Below are positions 27,501 through 37,523 of a stretch of DNA of 64,000 nucleotides, in pieces; positions within the stretch are counted from its first letter, which is position 1, and every line of letters begins with the position of its first letter. The DNA is taken from contig NZ_JAAUWW010000003.1 of NCBI RefSeq assembly GCF_014694375.1, forward strand, positions 207,849 through 271,848, written 5' to 3'. Under the pieces are notes generated by a model. It made no database searches. It saw nothing but the letters and a program-made list of their open reading frames with translations, and had not been told where the DNA came from. This stretch comes from Vibrio sp. S17_S38. GTDB lineage: Bacteria > Pseudomonadota > Gammaproteobacteria > Enterobacterales > Vibrionaceae. A program made the position numbers and the translations under genes.

Positions 27501-27974
27501 ATGACTTCCCTACCCAACCAGAAATCCGCAGGATTCTTTCGCCGCCTTGGCGCTTTGCTTTACGATACTTTAATTATTATCGCCATTGAAATGATAGCGG
27601 TAGGTATTATTATCGCGACCATGGAAGCTTTAGTTTACCTTGGTATTATGGATTATGGTCACTATATCGATGCTAGCGATCTGCTTTCCCATCACCCAAT
27701 TTGGCGTTGGGTTTTCCACACTTATATTGTGTTAGTCTGGTTTGGCTTCTTTAGTTTCTTTTGGCAAAGAGGACAAACACTTGGTATGCGGGCATGGAAA
27801 ATAACAATTATGAATAAGGATGGAAGCACTATCAGTTTCAAGCAGTCTTTGATTCGTTTTTGTACATCATTTCTAGGCTTGGGAAACTTGCTCTCAATTG
27901 TGTTACCGAGCAAAAAATCGCTGCAAGATATCTGTGCTCAATGTCAGGTAGTGTATTCATCTCAAATTCGTTAG
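27501..27974 (+). CDS. RDD family membrane protein
   Basis: 157 residues. FFRRLGALLYDTLIII is the Arg-Asp-Asp type first helix (here R-x6-Y-D), followed by two more hydrophobic segments and GQTLGMRAWKITIMNKDG, the typical RDD C-terminal helix-hairpin. The function of the family is unclear, with proposed roles in ion transport. In vibrios an RDD protein lies beside lptG/lptF as here; the two are convergent across a shared terminator. Confidence 0.88.
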   Translation: MTSLPNQKSAGFFRRLGALLYDTLIIIAIEMIAVGIIIATMEALVYLGIMDYGHYIDASDLLSHHPIWRWVFHTYIVLVWFGFFSFFWQRGQTLGMRAWKITIMNKDGSTISFKQSLIRFCTSFLGLGNLLSIVLPSKKSLQDICAQCQVVYSSQIR

Positions 27975-28013
27975 GTACTTTTTGAAAGATTAATTCACAA
28001 TGAGAATGATATA

Positions 28014-28045
28014 AAAAAGGATGCCCAAATTGAGGCATCCTTTTT
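28014..28045. terminator. bidirectional terminator between the RDD gene and lptG
   Basis: A 12-bp perfect stem AAAAAGGATGCC / GGCATCCTTTTT with an 8-base loop between convergent genes. Confidence 0.85.
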
Positions 28046-28061
28046 ATTATATCTAACGTTG

Positions 28062-29135
28062 CTATAGCTTACGCCGCATCAACATAACCGCGACTATTAA
28101 GAATAAAACACTTGGTGTTAGCGCTCCAATCACTGGAGGGATCCCGTATACCAAACTCATAGGACCAAAGACTTCACTGGATATATAGAAAGTAAAGCCA
28201 GCGACAATACCAGATAACGTTCTCGCCCCCATCGTCACCGAGCGCAACGGGCCAAAGACAAATGACAATGCAAGTAACATCATCACAGCAATAGAAAGAG
28301 GCTGAAAAACTTTACGCCAAAATGCAAGGTCATAGCGCGATGCATCTTGCTTGGAATCTTTTAAGTATTTAACGTAACTGTATAAGCCACTTAAAGGTAG
28401 CTCTTCAGGTTTTACCGTTACTACTGCTAATTTGTCAGGAGTTAATGTCGTACCCCACTCATAGGTAGGAAGTGTACTTTTAGACAGTTGTACATCATTT
28501 TCCATCTTGGTTATTTGAACGTTTTTCATCACCCAACGATGACCTTGCTCATAATTCACAGTATCAGACACTAGAATATTTTTGAGGTTTTTATCTTGAT
28601 CAAATTGCCAAATACTTACGCCACGCAATTCATCCTCGCCATTCACTCGTGCTATATAAATGAAGTTATCTCCATCTTTAGCCCACACCCCATCTCTGAC
28701 AGAGGTAATACTGCCACCAGCTATCGAAAGTGCGCGTGAGTCACGAGCTAATTTCTGTGCTTGCGGTGAGCCCCACTGACCTAAAATCATAATCATGATC
28801 ATCAAAGGCACCGCTGTTTTTAACACTGAAAGACCAATATCTAACTTCGAAAATCCTGAAGCTTGCATAACCACAAGTTCGGAGCTTGCCGCCAGCATAC
28901 CCAAGCCAATCAAAGATCCTAGCAAAGCAGCCATAGGAAAAAACACTTCGATATCACGAGGAATACTAAGCAAAACAAAGTACAGCGCTTCCATTAAATC
29001 GTAAGTGCCTTTGCCAACTTTACGTAGTTGTTCTACATATTTAATAATGGCAGACAAGCCAACTAGGGTCGCTAAACACAAAGAAGAGGTCGCGATAATG
29101 GTTCTACCTATATACCAATCGAGAATTTTAAACAC
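28062..29135 (-). CDS. lptG: LptG, LPS export permease subunit
   Basis: 357 residues with six membrane helices (three N-terminal, three C-terminal) flanking a periplasmic beta-jellyroll. ILDWYIGRTI at the N-terminus and SSELVVMQASGFSK in the coupling-helix region are LptF/G signatures. With LptF and LptB2 it extracts lipopolysaccharide from the inner membrane and passes it to LptC/A. It starts 2 bases after lptF ends. Confidence 0.95.
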   Translation of the reverse strand: MFKILDWYIGRTIIATSSLCLATLVGLSAIIKYVEQLRKVGKGTYDLMEALYFVLLSIPRDIEVFFPMAALLGSLIGLGMLAASSELVVMQASGFSKLDIGLSVLKTAVPLMIMIMILGQWGSPQAQKLARDSRALSIAGGSITSVRDGVWAKDGDNFIYIARVNGEDELRGVSIWQFDQDKNLKNILVSDTVNYEQGHRWVMKNVQITKMENDVQLSKSTLPTYEWGTTLTPDKLAVVTVKPEELPLSGLYSYVKYLKDSKQDASRYDLAFWRKVFQPLSIAVMMLLALSFVFGPLRSVTMGARTLSGIVAGFTFYISSEVFGPMSLVYGIPPVIGALTPSVLFLIVAVMLMRRKL

Positions 29136-29137
29136 GC

Positions 29138-30238
29138 TTAACTTCCCTTATTCTTTTTGATTCGGTCTTTAATCTTGCGGACAAAGACACTATCTAAACT
29201 ATTAAGAATGATACCTACAAGCAGCAATCCAGCATTGATTGCCCACATTCCTAGCCATGCGGGTACAGAGCCATCTTCAATCGCTGACTTCATTGCACTG
29301 ATCGATAAGAAATACGCTAAATATAATAAAACAGCAGGCCCTAGCTTTGCAAAACGCCCCTGACGTGGATTGACAGATGATAACGGTACGACCACCAAAG
29401 TTAATAATGGAATACATACGATTAAAGTGATCCGCCATTGCAACTCGGCTTTCGCTTCTAAATCTGAATTATTAAGCAGATCTGGTAGTGGAAGAGCTTC
29501 CCATTTTCGCTTTTTAATTTTAGCTTCACGTTGACCGATTAGACCTGAATATTCATCATAACTGGTATTCATATAGTCTAGCGAACCTGGAATTCCTTCG
29601 TAACGAACACCGTCTTTAAGTGTAAGCATTTGCCTTCCATCGGCAAACTCTTCGGCAACACCAGAGTTAGCAAACATAACACTTGGGCGAGTAGAATCTT
29701 TGGTTACAGCTTGTGCGACAAAAACATTGGTGAGTTTTTTATCTTTAATATCATCAACAAATACAACAGCTTCACCATTAGGCGCTCGCTGAAATTGACC
29801 TTTTTTCAATAAATCAATGCTGCTGCTAGTAGACAATTGCTCCATCAATTGAGTGACTTTTTCTTGGCTCCAAGGTGATAACCACAAAGAGTTGACCAAG
29901 CCAATTGCCCCTGTAATTAATGCTAGATACAACGCCGCATGGATAAGAAATTTATTTCCTATCCCCGTAGCATTCATCACAGTTATTTCACTTTCAGCAT
30001 AAAGACGGCCGAAGGTCAAAAGTATCCCGACATAGATACTCAAAGGGAGCATTAACAGGCCCATTGTGGGCATATTTAAAGCAACGACTTGTAAAATCAT
30101 GCTGGCAGGAATATCGCCATCAGAGGCTTCAGCAAGCACACTTATGAATTTTTGGCTGAAAAATACGAGAAAAAGCACAAAGAAAACGGCTAGCTGGCTT
30201 TTGAGTGTCTCGCGGATCAAATATCTAACAATAATCAC
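29138..30238 (-). CDS. lptF: LptF, LPS export permease subunit
   Basis: 366 residues with the same helix plan as LptG; IIVRYLIRETLKSQLAVFFVLFLVFFSQKF starts the protein, and YAESEITVMNATGIG is the coupling-helix motif. It pairs with LptG in the LptB2FG transporter. It is transcribed divergently from pepA with a 249-base gap, the conserved arrangement. Confidence 0.95.
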   Translation of the reverse strand: MIIVRYLIRETLKSQLAVFFVLFLVFFSQKFISVLAEASDGDIPASMILQVVALNMPTMGLLMLPLSIYVGILLTFGRLYAESEITVMNATGIGNKFLIHAALYLALITGAIGLVNSLWLSPWSQEKVTQLMEQLSTSSSIDLLKKGQFQRAPNGEAVVFVDDIKDKKLTNVFVAQAVTKDSTRPSVMFANSGVAEEFADGRQMLTLKDGVRYEGIPGSLDYMNTSYDEYSGLIGQREAKIKKRKWEALPLPDLLNNSDLEAKAELQWRITLIVCIPLLTLVVVPLSSVNPRQGRFAKLGPAVLLYLAYFLSISAMKSAIEDGSVPAWLGMWAINAGLLLVGIILNSLDSVFVRKIKDRIKKNKGS

Positions 30239-30487
30239 GCAGTATCACCTATACAAAACTTGTTTTTTTGACGGAATCACTATAGTTTTCCGATGAGTCT
30301 ATTATTTTTAATCATTTTTAACTATATTATTTGTTAATAATCTTACTTTTATTGAAACGTAAGATTTTCTATTTTTTTAAGCCAAAGATGGTTTGCTTCA
30401 TTCTAGAACACTTTTATCAAAAAAAAGTATCTAAAACAGCATTATCCATCATTTGGCTCTATTTGTCTTTAGGATGTAGGAGTACGC

Positions 30488-32005
30488 ATGGAGTTCAGTG
30501 TAAAAAGTGGCAGTCCAGAAAAACAACGCAGCGCATGTATCGTTGTCGGTGTTTTTGAGCCACGTCGCCTTTCTCCTGTCGCAGAACAACTTGATAAAAT
30601 CAGCGACGGCTATATTAGTTCATTATTACGCAGAGGTGACCTCGAAGGTAAGCCAGGCCAAATGTTATTGTTGCATCAAGTACCCGGCATTTTATCTGAG
30701 CGTGTTTTACTTGTTGGTTGTGGTAAAGAGCGCGAACTCGGTGAACGTCAATACAAAGATATAATCCAAAAAACCATTGGCACCTTGAACGACACAGGTT
30801 CAATGGAAGCGGTATGCTTTTTAACTGAGTTACATGTCAAAGGTCGTGATACCTATTGGAAAGTTCGCCAAGCAGTTGAATCAACAAAAGATAGCTTATA
30901 TACCTTTGATCAATTCAAGAGTAATAAACCAGAAACTCGCCGACCTTTACGCAAGCTAGTCTTTAATGTGCCAACTCGCCGTGAATTAAACCTTGGCGAA
31001 AAAGCAATTTCTCACGGTTTAGCGATTGCATCAGGTGTTAAGTCATCAAAAGATCTTGGCAATATGCCGCCTAACGTTGCCAATCCAGCTTATTTAGCTT
31101 CCCAAGCTCGTCGCCTTGCCGATGACTTTGAAACCATCACCACTAAAATTATTGGTGAAGAGGAAATGGACAAGCTTGGAATGCACTCTTATCTTGCCGT
31201 TGGCCGTGGTTCTCGTAACGAGTCCATGATGTCAATCATGAGCTACAAAGGCAATCCTGATTCTGAAGCTAAACCTATCGTTTTAATCGGTAAGGGCTTA
31301 ACGTTTGATTCAGGTGGTATTTCATTAAAACCAGGCGAAGCGATGGATGAAATGAAATACGACATGTGTGGCGCAGCCTCTGTTTTTGGCACTATGAAAG
31401 CATTGGCAAAGCTAAATTTACCGATAAATGTTGTTGGTGTGTTAGCGGGTTGTGAGAATATGCCAGGAAGTAATGCGTATCGTCCTGGCGATATTCTAAC
31501 CACCATGTCAGGTCAAACTGTGGAAGTCCTTAATACTGACGCAGAAGGTCGATTAGTATTATGTGATGCATTAACTTATGTTGAGCGTTTTGACCCAGAT
31601 TGCGTAGTCGATGTAGCTACATTAACAGGCGCATGTGTGATTGCACTTGGGCACCATATTAGTGGTTTAGTGGCTAACCATAATCCACTTGCGCATGAGC
31701 TGATTAATGCATCGGAACAAGCAGGCGATCGCGCATGGCGTATGCCGATGGCAGATGAGTATCAAGAACAATTAAATAGCCCATTTGCCGATATGGCCAA
31801 TATTGGTGGTCGCCCTGGTGGCACGATTACTGCGGGTTGTTTCTTGTCTCGCTTTACTAAAAAGTATAACTGGGCACACCTTGATATTGCTGGCACAGCA
31901 TGGAAATCAGGTGCACAAAAAGGCTCTACGGGTCGTCCGGTTTCTTTATTAGTTCAATTCTTATTAAACAAAGCCTCTACTGGCCAAGTTTTATTAGAAG
32001 AATAA
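30488..32005 (+). CDS. pepA: leucyl aminopeptidase PepA
   Basis: 505 residues. The metal-binding and signature motif NTDAEGRL lies near residue 350, and [16 protein letters not shown] near residue 270 holds further zinc ligands. It removes N-terminal amino acids from peptides, and in Escherichia coli also binds DNA in plasmid-dimer resolution and carAB regulation. The 249-base upstream gap contains T-rich sequence but no clear promoter pair. A GGAG site precedes the ATG. Confidence 0.96.
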   Translation: MEFSVKSGSPEKQRSACIVVGVFEPRRLSPVAEQLDKISDGYISSLLRRGDLEGKPGQMLLLHQVPGILSERVLLVGCGKERELGERQYKDIIQKTIGTLNDTGSMEAVCFLTELHVKGRDTYWKVRQAVESTKDSLYTFDQFKSNKPETRRPLRKLVFNVPTRRELNLGEKAISHGLAIASGVKSSKDLGNMPPNVANPAYLASQARRLADDFETITTKIIGEEEMDKLGMHSYLAVGRGSRNESMMSIMSYKGNPDSEAKPIVLIGKGLTFDSGGISLKPGEAMDEMKYDMCGAASVFGTMKALAKLNLPINVVGVLAGCENMPGSNAYRPGDILTTMSGQTVEVLNTDAEGRLVLCDALTYVERFDPDCVVDVATLTGACVIALGHHISGLVANHNPLAHELINASEQAGDRAWRMPMADEYQEQLNSPFADMANIGGRPGGTITAGCFLSRFTKKYNWAHLDIAGTAWKSGAQKGSTGRPVSLLVQFLLNKASTGQVLLEE

Positions 32006-32050
32006 TATATATCCATAGTAATTGAAGTCGTGAGATAAAACCTATATATC

Positions 32051-32074
32051 AAAAGGGCCGTTGTGCCCTTTTTT
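32051..32074 (+). terminator. terminator after pepA
   Basis: AAAAGGGC pairs with GCCCTTTT across a 6-base loop, followed by further T residues. Confidence 0.8.
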
Positions 32075-32123
32075 GTGTTTTATCTTTGGCGCATTTTTAA
32101 TTTTGATTAATGAGCTTTGATAT

Positions 32124-32573
32124 ATGAGTATCGCCACATTTTATCTAATTTCACCAGACTCACCCCAAACGTCAGAAATCGGCCATATTGATTATGTGAT
32201 TTTTTTGGCACGCCATTTTGCCCAGCAAGGTGCAAAAGTTTATATTAATGCCCAAGATAAAACGCAAGCGGAAATAATAGATGAACACTTCTGGAGACAA
32301 CAAACTGAAAATTATCAAGCACATAACTTAGTAGGTGAAGGGCCTAATTTTGGCACTCCGATTGAGATTGGTTACCCAAATAGCAAGTTTAACCGCAACC
32401 GGCAGCTAGTCATCAATTTGAGTAATGATGCGACAACTTTTGCCCAGAGCTTTACACAAGTGGTAGACTTCGTGCCTTGCGAAGAAAAAGCAAAGCAACA
32501 CGCCCGAGAAAGGTATAAAATCTATCGGCAAGCTGGCTTTGAAATGCAGACGATTAATATCAGTAACGAATAA
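32124..32573 (+). CDS. holC: DNA polymerase III chi subunit
   Basis: 149 residues. It starts MSIATFYLI and carries the LARHFAQQGAKVYI and VVDFVPCEEKAKQHARERYKIYRQAGFEM segments of HolC. Chi bridges the clamp loader to single-stranded DNA-binding protein. It lies between pepA and valS, the gamma-proteobacterial order. Confidence 0.95.
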   Translation: MSIATFYLISPDSPQTSEIGHIDYVIFLARHFAQQGAKVYINAQDKTQAEIIDEHFWRQQTENYQAHNLVGEGPNFGTPIEIGYPNSKFNRNRQLVINLSNDATTFAQSFTQVVDFVPCEEKAKQHARERYKIYRQAGFEMQTINISNE

Positions 32574-32696
32574 GAATTTATTGCTAAACCAACAATGTTT
32601 TTATAAGAAACAGCCTCTTTATGTTGTTTTCGCTATAACGTTTTACGTTGATATTACCCTTATTTTTCACGCTCACAGTATCGATAAAAGAAGACT

Positions 32697-35573
32697 ATGG
32701 AAAAGACATATAACCCAACATCAATTGAACAAGCGCTATATCAGCGTTGGGAAGAAGCTGGTTACTTTAAGCCTCATGGTGACACATCAAAAGAAGCTTA
32801 TAGCATTGTGATCCCACCACCAAACGTCACTGGTAGCCTACACATGGGTCATGCTTTCCAAGATACCATTATGGATACTTTGATCCGTTGTGAGCGAATG
32901 AAAGGCAAAAATACCCTTTGGCAAGTTGGTACCGACCACGCAGGTATCGCTACCCAAATGGTAGTTGAACGAAAAATTGCCGCCGAAGAAAATAAAACCA
33001 AACACGATTATGGCCGTGAAGCTTTCATCGACAAAATTTGGGAATGGAAAGCCGAATCGGGTGGCAATATTACTCGCCAACTTCGCCGCCTTGGCGCATC
33101 GGTTGACTGGGATCGTGAACGCTTTACCATGGATGACGGTTTATCTAACGCCACCAGAGAAGTATTTGTTCGCTTATATCAAGACGACCTTATTTACCGT
33201 GGCAAACGCCTAGTAAACTGGGATCCAAAGTTGCATACCGCGATTTCAGATCTTGAAGTTGAGAACAAAGACAAAAAAGGCTTCATGTGGCACTTCCGCT
33301 ATCCATTAGCGAATGGCGTAAAAACTGCTGATGGTAAAGATTACATTGTGGTCGCCACTACCCGCCCAGAAACCGTACTTGGTGATACTGGCGTAGCGGT
33401 AAACCCAGAAGATCCTCGTTACAAAGATTTGATAGGCAAAGAAATCTTACTGCCATTAGTTAATCGTTTAATTCCTATTGTGGCCGATGAACACGCCGAT
33501 ATGGAAAAAGGTACAGGTTGCGTGAAAATCACACCAGCTCATGACTTTAACGATTACGAAGTCGGTAAACGTCATCAACTGCCGATGATCAACATCCTAA
33601 CGCTCAATGCTGATATCCGTGATAGCGCAGAAGTGTTCACCACTACAGGTGAAGCATCTGATGCTTATAGCACCGAAATTCCTGCACAATTCCAAGGTAT
33701 GGAGCGTTTTGCTGCACGTAAAGCCGTAGTAGCTGAACTGGATGCGTTAGGTTTATTAGAAGAAGTAAAAGATCATGATTTAACCGTGCCTTACGGGGAT
33801 CGTGGTGGTGTAGTTATCGAACCAATGCTAACTGACCAATGGTACGTCCGTACTGCTCCTTTAGCAGCGCCTGCGGTAAAAGCCGTTGAAGATGGTGAAA
33901 TCCAATTCGTACCAAAACAATATGAAAACATGTACTTTGCATGGATGCGTGATGTGCAAGATTGGTGTATCTCACGCCAACTTTGGTGGGGTCATCGCAT
34001 TCCAGCTTGGTATGACAACGATGGCAACGTCTATGTTGGCCGTGATGAAGAAGAAGTTCGTGCACAAAATAACTTAGCTCCAGTTGTGGTACTGCGCCAA
34101 GATGATGACGTGCTTGATACGTGGTTCTCATCGGCATTATGGAGCTTTGGCACCATGGGCTGGCCTGAAAAAACACAAGATCTTTCCACTTTCCACCCAA
34201 CTGATGTCTTAGTGTCTGGTTTTGACATTATCTTCTTCTGGGTTGCGCGTATGATCATGATGACCATGCATTTTGTGAAAGATGAAGATGGCAAACCACA
34301 AGTTCCATTTAAAACGGTTTATATGACGGGACTTATCCGTGATGAAAACGGCGATAAGATGTCGAAATCGAAAGGCAACGTACTTGACCCAATCGATATG
34401 ATTGACGGTATTGGCCTTGAAGAACTAGTTGAAAAACGTTGTGGCAACATGATGCAGCCAAAGCTGGCAGCTAAAATTGAAAAAGCCACTCGTAAGACAT
34501 TTGAGGGTGGTATTGAACCTTACGGCACCGATGCATTACGCTTCACGCTTGCAGCCATGGCTTCAACAGGACGTGACATCAACTGGGATATGAAACGCCT
34601 AGAAGGTTACCGTAACTTCTGTAACAAGTTATGGAATGCTAGCCGTTACGTATTAATGAATACAGAAGATCAAGATTGCGGTTTTGCAGAAGGGAGCGAG
34701 TTATCTTATTCTCTTGCCGATCGTTGGATTGAATCTCAGTTCGAACTCGCGGCAAAAGACTTCAACACTCATATCGAAAACTTCCGTTTAGACATGGCGG
34801 CTAACACGCTGTATGAATTTATCTGGAACCAATTCTGTGACTGGTATTTAGAACTAACGAAACCAATTCTATGGAAAGGTACTGAAGATCAACAACGCGC
34901 CACCCGTCGCACTTTGATCACTGTCCTTGAAAAAACGCTACGTCTTGCGCATCCAGTATTACCATTCATTACCGAATCAATCTGGCAGAGTGTGAAATCA
35001 CTGGTTAAAGGCGTTGAAGGTGACACCATTATGACACAGGCATTGCCTCAGTTTAATGCGGATAACCTAGATGAAGCCGCTGTTGCCGATATCGAATGGG
35101 TGAAACAATTCATCACTTGTATTCGTAACCTGCGTGCTGAGTACGATATCGCGCCAAGTGTGCCTTTATCTGTCATGCTAAAAGCAAATACAACTGATAC
35201 AGCTCGTCTGCAAGCCAACTTAAAGGTACTGACTTCTCTGGCGAAGTTAGAAGAAATCAAAGTACTTGCAGAAGGCGAAACTCAGATCGATGGCAAAGAT
35301 ATCCCAGCTTGTGCAACCGTATTAGTAGGCAAATCAACGCTAATGATCCCAATGGCAGGCTTGATAGACAAAGATGCAGAACTGGCTCGTTTAGATAAAG
35401 AATCGGTTCGAATTCAAGGCGAAATCAAACGTATTGAAGGTAAACTCAATAACCAAGGTTTTGTAGCTAAAGCGCCAGAAGCCGTTGTCGTAGCAGAACG
35501 AGGTAAACTTGAAGGTTACCAAGAGACCTTGGTGAAACTAGAAGAACAAAAAGCCACTATTGCTGCATTATAA
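32697..35573 (+). CDS. valS: valyl-tRNA synthetase
   Basis: 958 residues, full length class I enzyme. The HIGH motif is [12 protein letters not shown] near residue 45; the CP1 editing domain carries [15 protein letters not shown]; the KMSKS motif is [11 protein letters not shown] near residue 555; an anticodon-binding domain and a C-terminal coiled coil (ELARLDKE ... [11 protein letters not shown]) follow. It charges tRNA-Val and edits threonine. It lies 123 bases after holC. Confidence 0.97.
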   Translation: MEKTYNPTSIEQALYQRWEEAGYFKPHGDTSKEAYSIVIPPPNVTGSLHMGHAFQDTIMDTLIRCERMKGKNTLWQVGTDHAGIATQMVVERKIAAEENKTKHDYGREAFIDKIWEWKAESGGNITRQLRRLGASVDWDRERFTMDDGLSNATREVFVRLYQDDLIYRGKRLVNWDPKLHTAISDLEVENKDKKGFMWHFRYPLANGVKTADGKDYIVVATTRPETVLGDTGVAVNPEDPRYKDLIGKEILLPLVNRLIPIVADEHADMEKGTGCVKITPAHDFNDYEVGKRHQLPMINILTLNADIRDSAEVFTTTGEASDAYSTEIPAQFQGMERFAARKAVVAELDALGLLEEVKDHDLTVPYGDRGGVVIEPMLTDQWYVRTAPLAAPAVKAVEDGEIQFVPKQYENMYFAWMRDVQDWCISRQLWWGHRIPAWYDNDGNVYVGRDEEEVRAQNNLAPVVVLRQDDDVLDTWFSSALWSFGTMGWPEKTQDLSTFHPTDVLVSGFDIIFFWVARMIMMTMHFVKDEDGKPQVPFKTVYMTGLIRDENGDKMSKSKGNVLDPIDMIDGIGLEELVEKRCGNMMQPKLAAKIEKATRKTFEGGIEPYGTDALRFTLAAMASTGRDINWDMKRLEGYRNFCNKLWNASRYVLMNTEDQDCGFAEGSELSYSLADRWIESQFELAAKDFNTHIENFRLDMAANTLYEFIWNQFCDWYLELTKPILWKGTEDQQRATRRTLITVLEKTLRLAHPVLPFITESIWQSVKSLVKGVEGDTIMTQALPQFNADNLDEAAVADIEWVKQFITCIRNLRAEYDIAPSVPLSVMLKANTTDTARLQANLKVLTSLAKLEEIKVLAEGETQIDGKDIPACATVLVGKSTLMIPMAGLIDKDAELARLDKESVRIQGEIKRIEGKLNNQGFVAKAPEAVVVAERGKLEGYQETLVKLEEQKATIAAL

Positions 35574-35631
35574 TAACTTGCTTACAGATAAAATCGTGTT
35601 TATCGTTTCTTGATAAACCGCAAAAATAAAC

Positions 35632-35662
35632 AAGGTCAGCCATTAGGTTGACCTTTTTTATT
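35632..35662 (+). terminator. terminator after valS
   Basis: AAGGTCA pairs with TGACCTT across a 10-base loop and ends in a T-run. Confidence 0.8.
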
Positions 35663-35753
35663 TTCAGAACCTCCGCTTTAAGGCAAAGAGATAAGCGTTA
35701 TCCGGTGAGTTTTTAAAAGCTAAGAGCTATCAATAAAATAGATAAACCCATTT

Positions 35754-35772
35754 GATAATAGTTATCATTTAG
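35754..35772 (+). promoter_or_regulatory. possible Fur box
   Basis: GATAATAGTTATCATTTAG matches the 19-base Fur consensus at about 13 positions by eye and lies 44 bases before the DUF2061 start. It would make the gene iron-responsive. This is a weak match and chance in AT-rich DNA is possible. Confidence 0.3.
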
Positions 35773-35816
35773 ATTATAGTATTTTCATCAGCTTAGAAAT
35801 GACTCGGAGAAAGATC

Positions 35817-36272
35817 ATGAAAAAAACACTTACCTTTGCAGTTCTACACTTCAGCGTTGCGTTTACTTTAGCTTACTTGCTCACTGGAGATATTATTTTA
35901 GGTAGCTTAATTGCCATGATCGAGCCAATGGTAAATACCGTTGCTTTCTATTTTCATGACAAAGTATGGCAACGAAATAAATTATTAAAAATTGCATTAC
36001 AAGCTCCTTCAAAGAAGACCATGAGCTTCGCAGTATTGCACTTCAGTGTCGCATTCTTAGTCACTTACTTATTAACCGGTGATGCCTTCATTGGTGGTTT
36101 AATGGCAACTATAGAGCCAAGCGTAAATACCGTCGTATTTTATTTCCATGAACGTTTTTGGCAACGTAAACAAAATATCCAGTTTACTTTGCAATGTCAC
36201 CATCATGACTTACAACAACATAGCCAAGAGTTATCAGAGCCTCAATTAAAGAAAAGTACGATCTCTGCTTAA
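35817..36272 (+). CDS. tandem DUF2061 membrane protein
   Basis: 151 residues from the ATG at 35817, which follows a GGAG site. Two copies of the small DUF2061 membrane unit lie head to tail: KKTLTFAVLHFSVAFTLAYLLTGD (residues 2-25) and KTMSFAVLHFSVAFLVTYLLTGD (about 66-88), each followed by EPxVNTVxFYFHxxxWQR. DUF2061 proteins usually have one unit. The charged His-rich C-terminus may face the cytoplasm. Function unknown. It is the last host gene before the prophage. Confidence 0.85.
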   Translation: MKKTLTFAVLHFSVAFTLAYLLTGDIILGSLIAMIEPMVNTVAFYFHDKVWQRNKLLKIALQAPSKKTMSFAVLHFSVAFLVTYLLTGDAFIGGLMATIEPSVNTVVFYFHERFWQRKQNIQFTLQCHHHDLQQHSQELSEPQLKKSTISA

Positions 36273-36315
36273 GCGCTTTAATATTAACTCTTACCTATTC
36301 TATCTCCAGGCCACA

Positions 36316-36350
36316 AAACATGCTCAGCCCCTTCACTATTGGGCATGTTT
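36316..36350 (+). terminator. likely terminator after the DUF2061 gene
   Basis: AAACATGC pairs with GCATGTTT over a 19-base loop, ending in TTT. Confidence 0.6.
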
Positions 36351-36602
36351 ATGTTTAACCCCATCAACATATAAAACCTTAATGCATTTCAGCTAATCTT
36401 AAGTTTTACTTACTCTTACTTCCAGTATTGACCTTTATGATTAATATTAATTGAGCATAATTGACAGCGCGAAACGACACTTAAAACACGGTAGATTTTT
36501 AAGTTAAAACGCTTTCAAGGTGAAATTAACCGGAATTATGTGGGATTTTATGGGACGAAATTCATCATATTATGGCTTGAAAGTTAATGTTACGGACTAA
36601 CA
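36351..36602. other. host-prophage junction region
   Basis: About 250 bases with no gene. It lies between the host DUF2061 gene terminator and the prophage tail-fiber terminator, so one prophage end must be here. TG-starting sequence near 36538 (TGTGGGATTTTATGGGACG) contains an imperfect internal repeat (ATGTGGGA / ATGGGACG) and is a candidate phage end, but no confirmed duplication can be seen because the other end is outside the window. Confidence 0.4.
36589..36602. repeat. 14-base direct repeat, copy 1
   Basis: GTTACGGACTAACA; an identical copy is at 42511-42524. This copy abuts the tail-fiber operon terminator. Confidence 0.7.
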
Positions 36603-36639
36603 AAAAGCCGCTTAATGTGTTAATCACTAAACGGCTTTT
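36603..36639 (-). terminator. terminator of the tail-fiber operon
   Basis: On the minus strand AAAAGCCG pairs with CGGCTTTT and a further T, with a 21-base loop, just after the tail fiber assembly gene. Confidence 0.75.
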
Positions 36640-36644
36640 GGGTT

Positions 36645-37523
36645 TTATTTGACGACGGGTTCAGGCCAGGGGTTTGAATTTTGTATCTCTATTCGAGCTG
36701 CAAGAGCTTGGTTTTCCATATCTGTCGCTTCGTCTTCCCATCCTTGCAGACGCTTAATGTTGGCCTCAGATATTAGTGGATCACATATCCTTGCATAAAG
36801 CTGTCGTCTTGTTTCATCGACCTGATTAAAATCACCAATGTATTTATTATCTTGGTTTGTTATCCATTCCTCATTTTTCCATTCGTCATATTGAGTTGAG
36901 GGCTCCTTAAGGGTGTAGTCGTCAGGTATATCACCCAGTTCTTGCATCAACTCAGAATGTGTTGCATCGGTGCAATCATAAATAACTTGTTCACGATAGT
37001 CGGCAATATACTGCCATTCGTTATCAACCAGTCTGATCACAAAACCTTGTTTATCCGTTGGCGGTTTAGTGAAAGTATGATTCTCGGGCAATGTAAAGTT
37101 GTAATCTGAAATGATTAACTCATTACCTTCACTGTCCCAATAAGATTTACCAATTTCTATGTCATAAATAAGCCATTTTTCATCTTGATAAAGTACGGTT
37201 TGAATTTCAGTATCATATTCGGGCGGTGCTTCTAATACTGCCCATTCGGGATAATCGCCATCAGGTGTGCCTATAACACAAGCTTGACCGTTCGGAGTCC
37301 AAAACTCATCCAAAGCTTTGTTCTTGATTTCTTCCCAGCTATTCGTTTCCCAATCATATTTACCGATCATGCCGTCAGCACTCGGTGTATAAACATTCTC
37401 GGTGTAATCGGCGCCTAATGCAGTGCCTTTGGCGACATGTTCTTGCGTATTGCCTAGCCACCATCCTTCAGGGTGAATCTTTGAGACACTTAGTGTGATT
37501 GATTTCGGTTGAATGCTATTCAT
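36645..37523 (-). CDS. tail fiber assembly-type protein
   Basis: 292 residues. The C-terminal ~70 residues (ETRRQLYARICDPL, then ...WEDEATDMENQALAARIEI and a final NPWPEP) match the Tfa/DUF4376-like ending of tail fiber assembly proteins. The N-terminal two thirds are rich in aromatic and acidic residues with short repeated W/Y motifs and are longer than in classic Tfa (~190 residues). It starts where the tail fiber gene ends. It likely helps fold the fiber or forms its tip. Confidence 0.7.
   Translation of the reverse strand: MNSIQPKSITLSVSKIHPEGWWLGNTQEHVAKGTALGADYTENVYTPSADGMIGKYDWETNSWEEIKNKALDEFWTPNGQACVIGTPDGDYPEWAVLEAPPEYDTEIQTVLYQDEKWLIYDIEIGKSYWDSEGNELIISDYNFTLPENHTFTKPPTDKQGFVIRLVDNEWQYIADYREQVIYDCTDATHSELMQELGDIPDDYTLKEPSTQYDEWKNEEWITNQDNKYIGDFNQVDETRRQLYARICDPLISEANIKRLQGWEDEATDMENQALAARIEIQNSNPWPEPVVK

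Noticed and set aside
36351..36602. Exact phage attachment end near 36540
   Set aside because: A TG-starting end is plausible, but the second end is not in the window, so no target duplication or integrase match can be shown.
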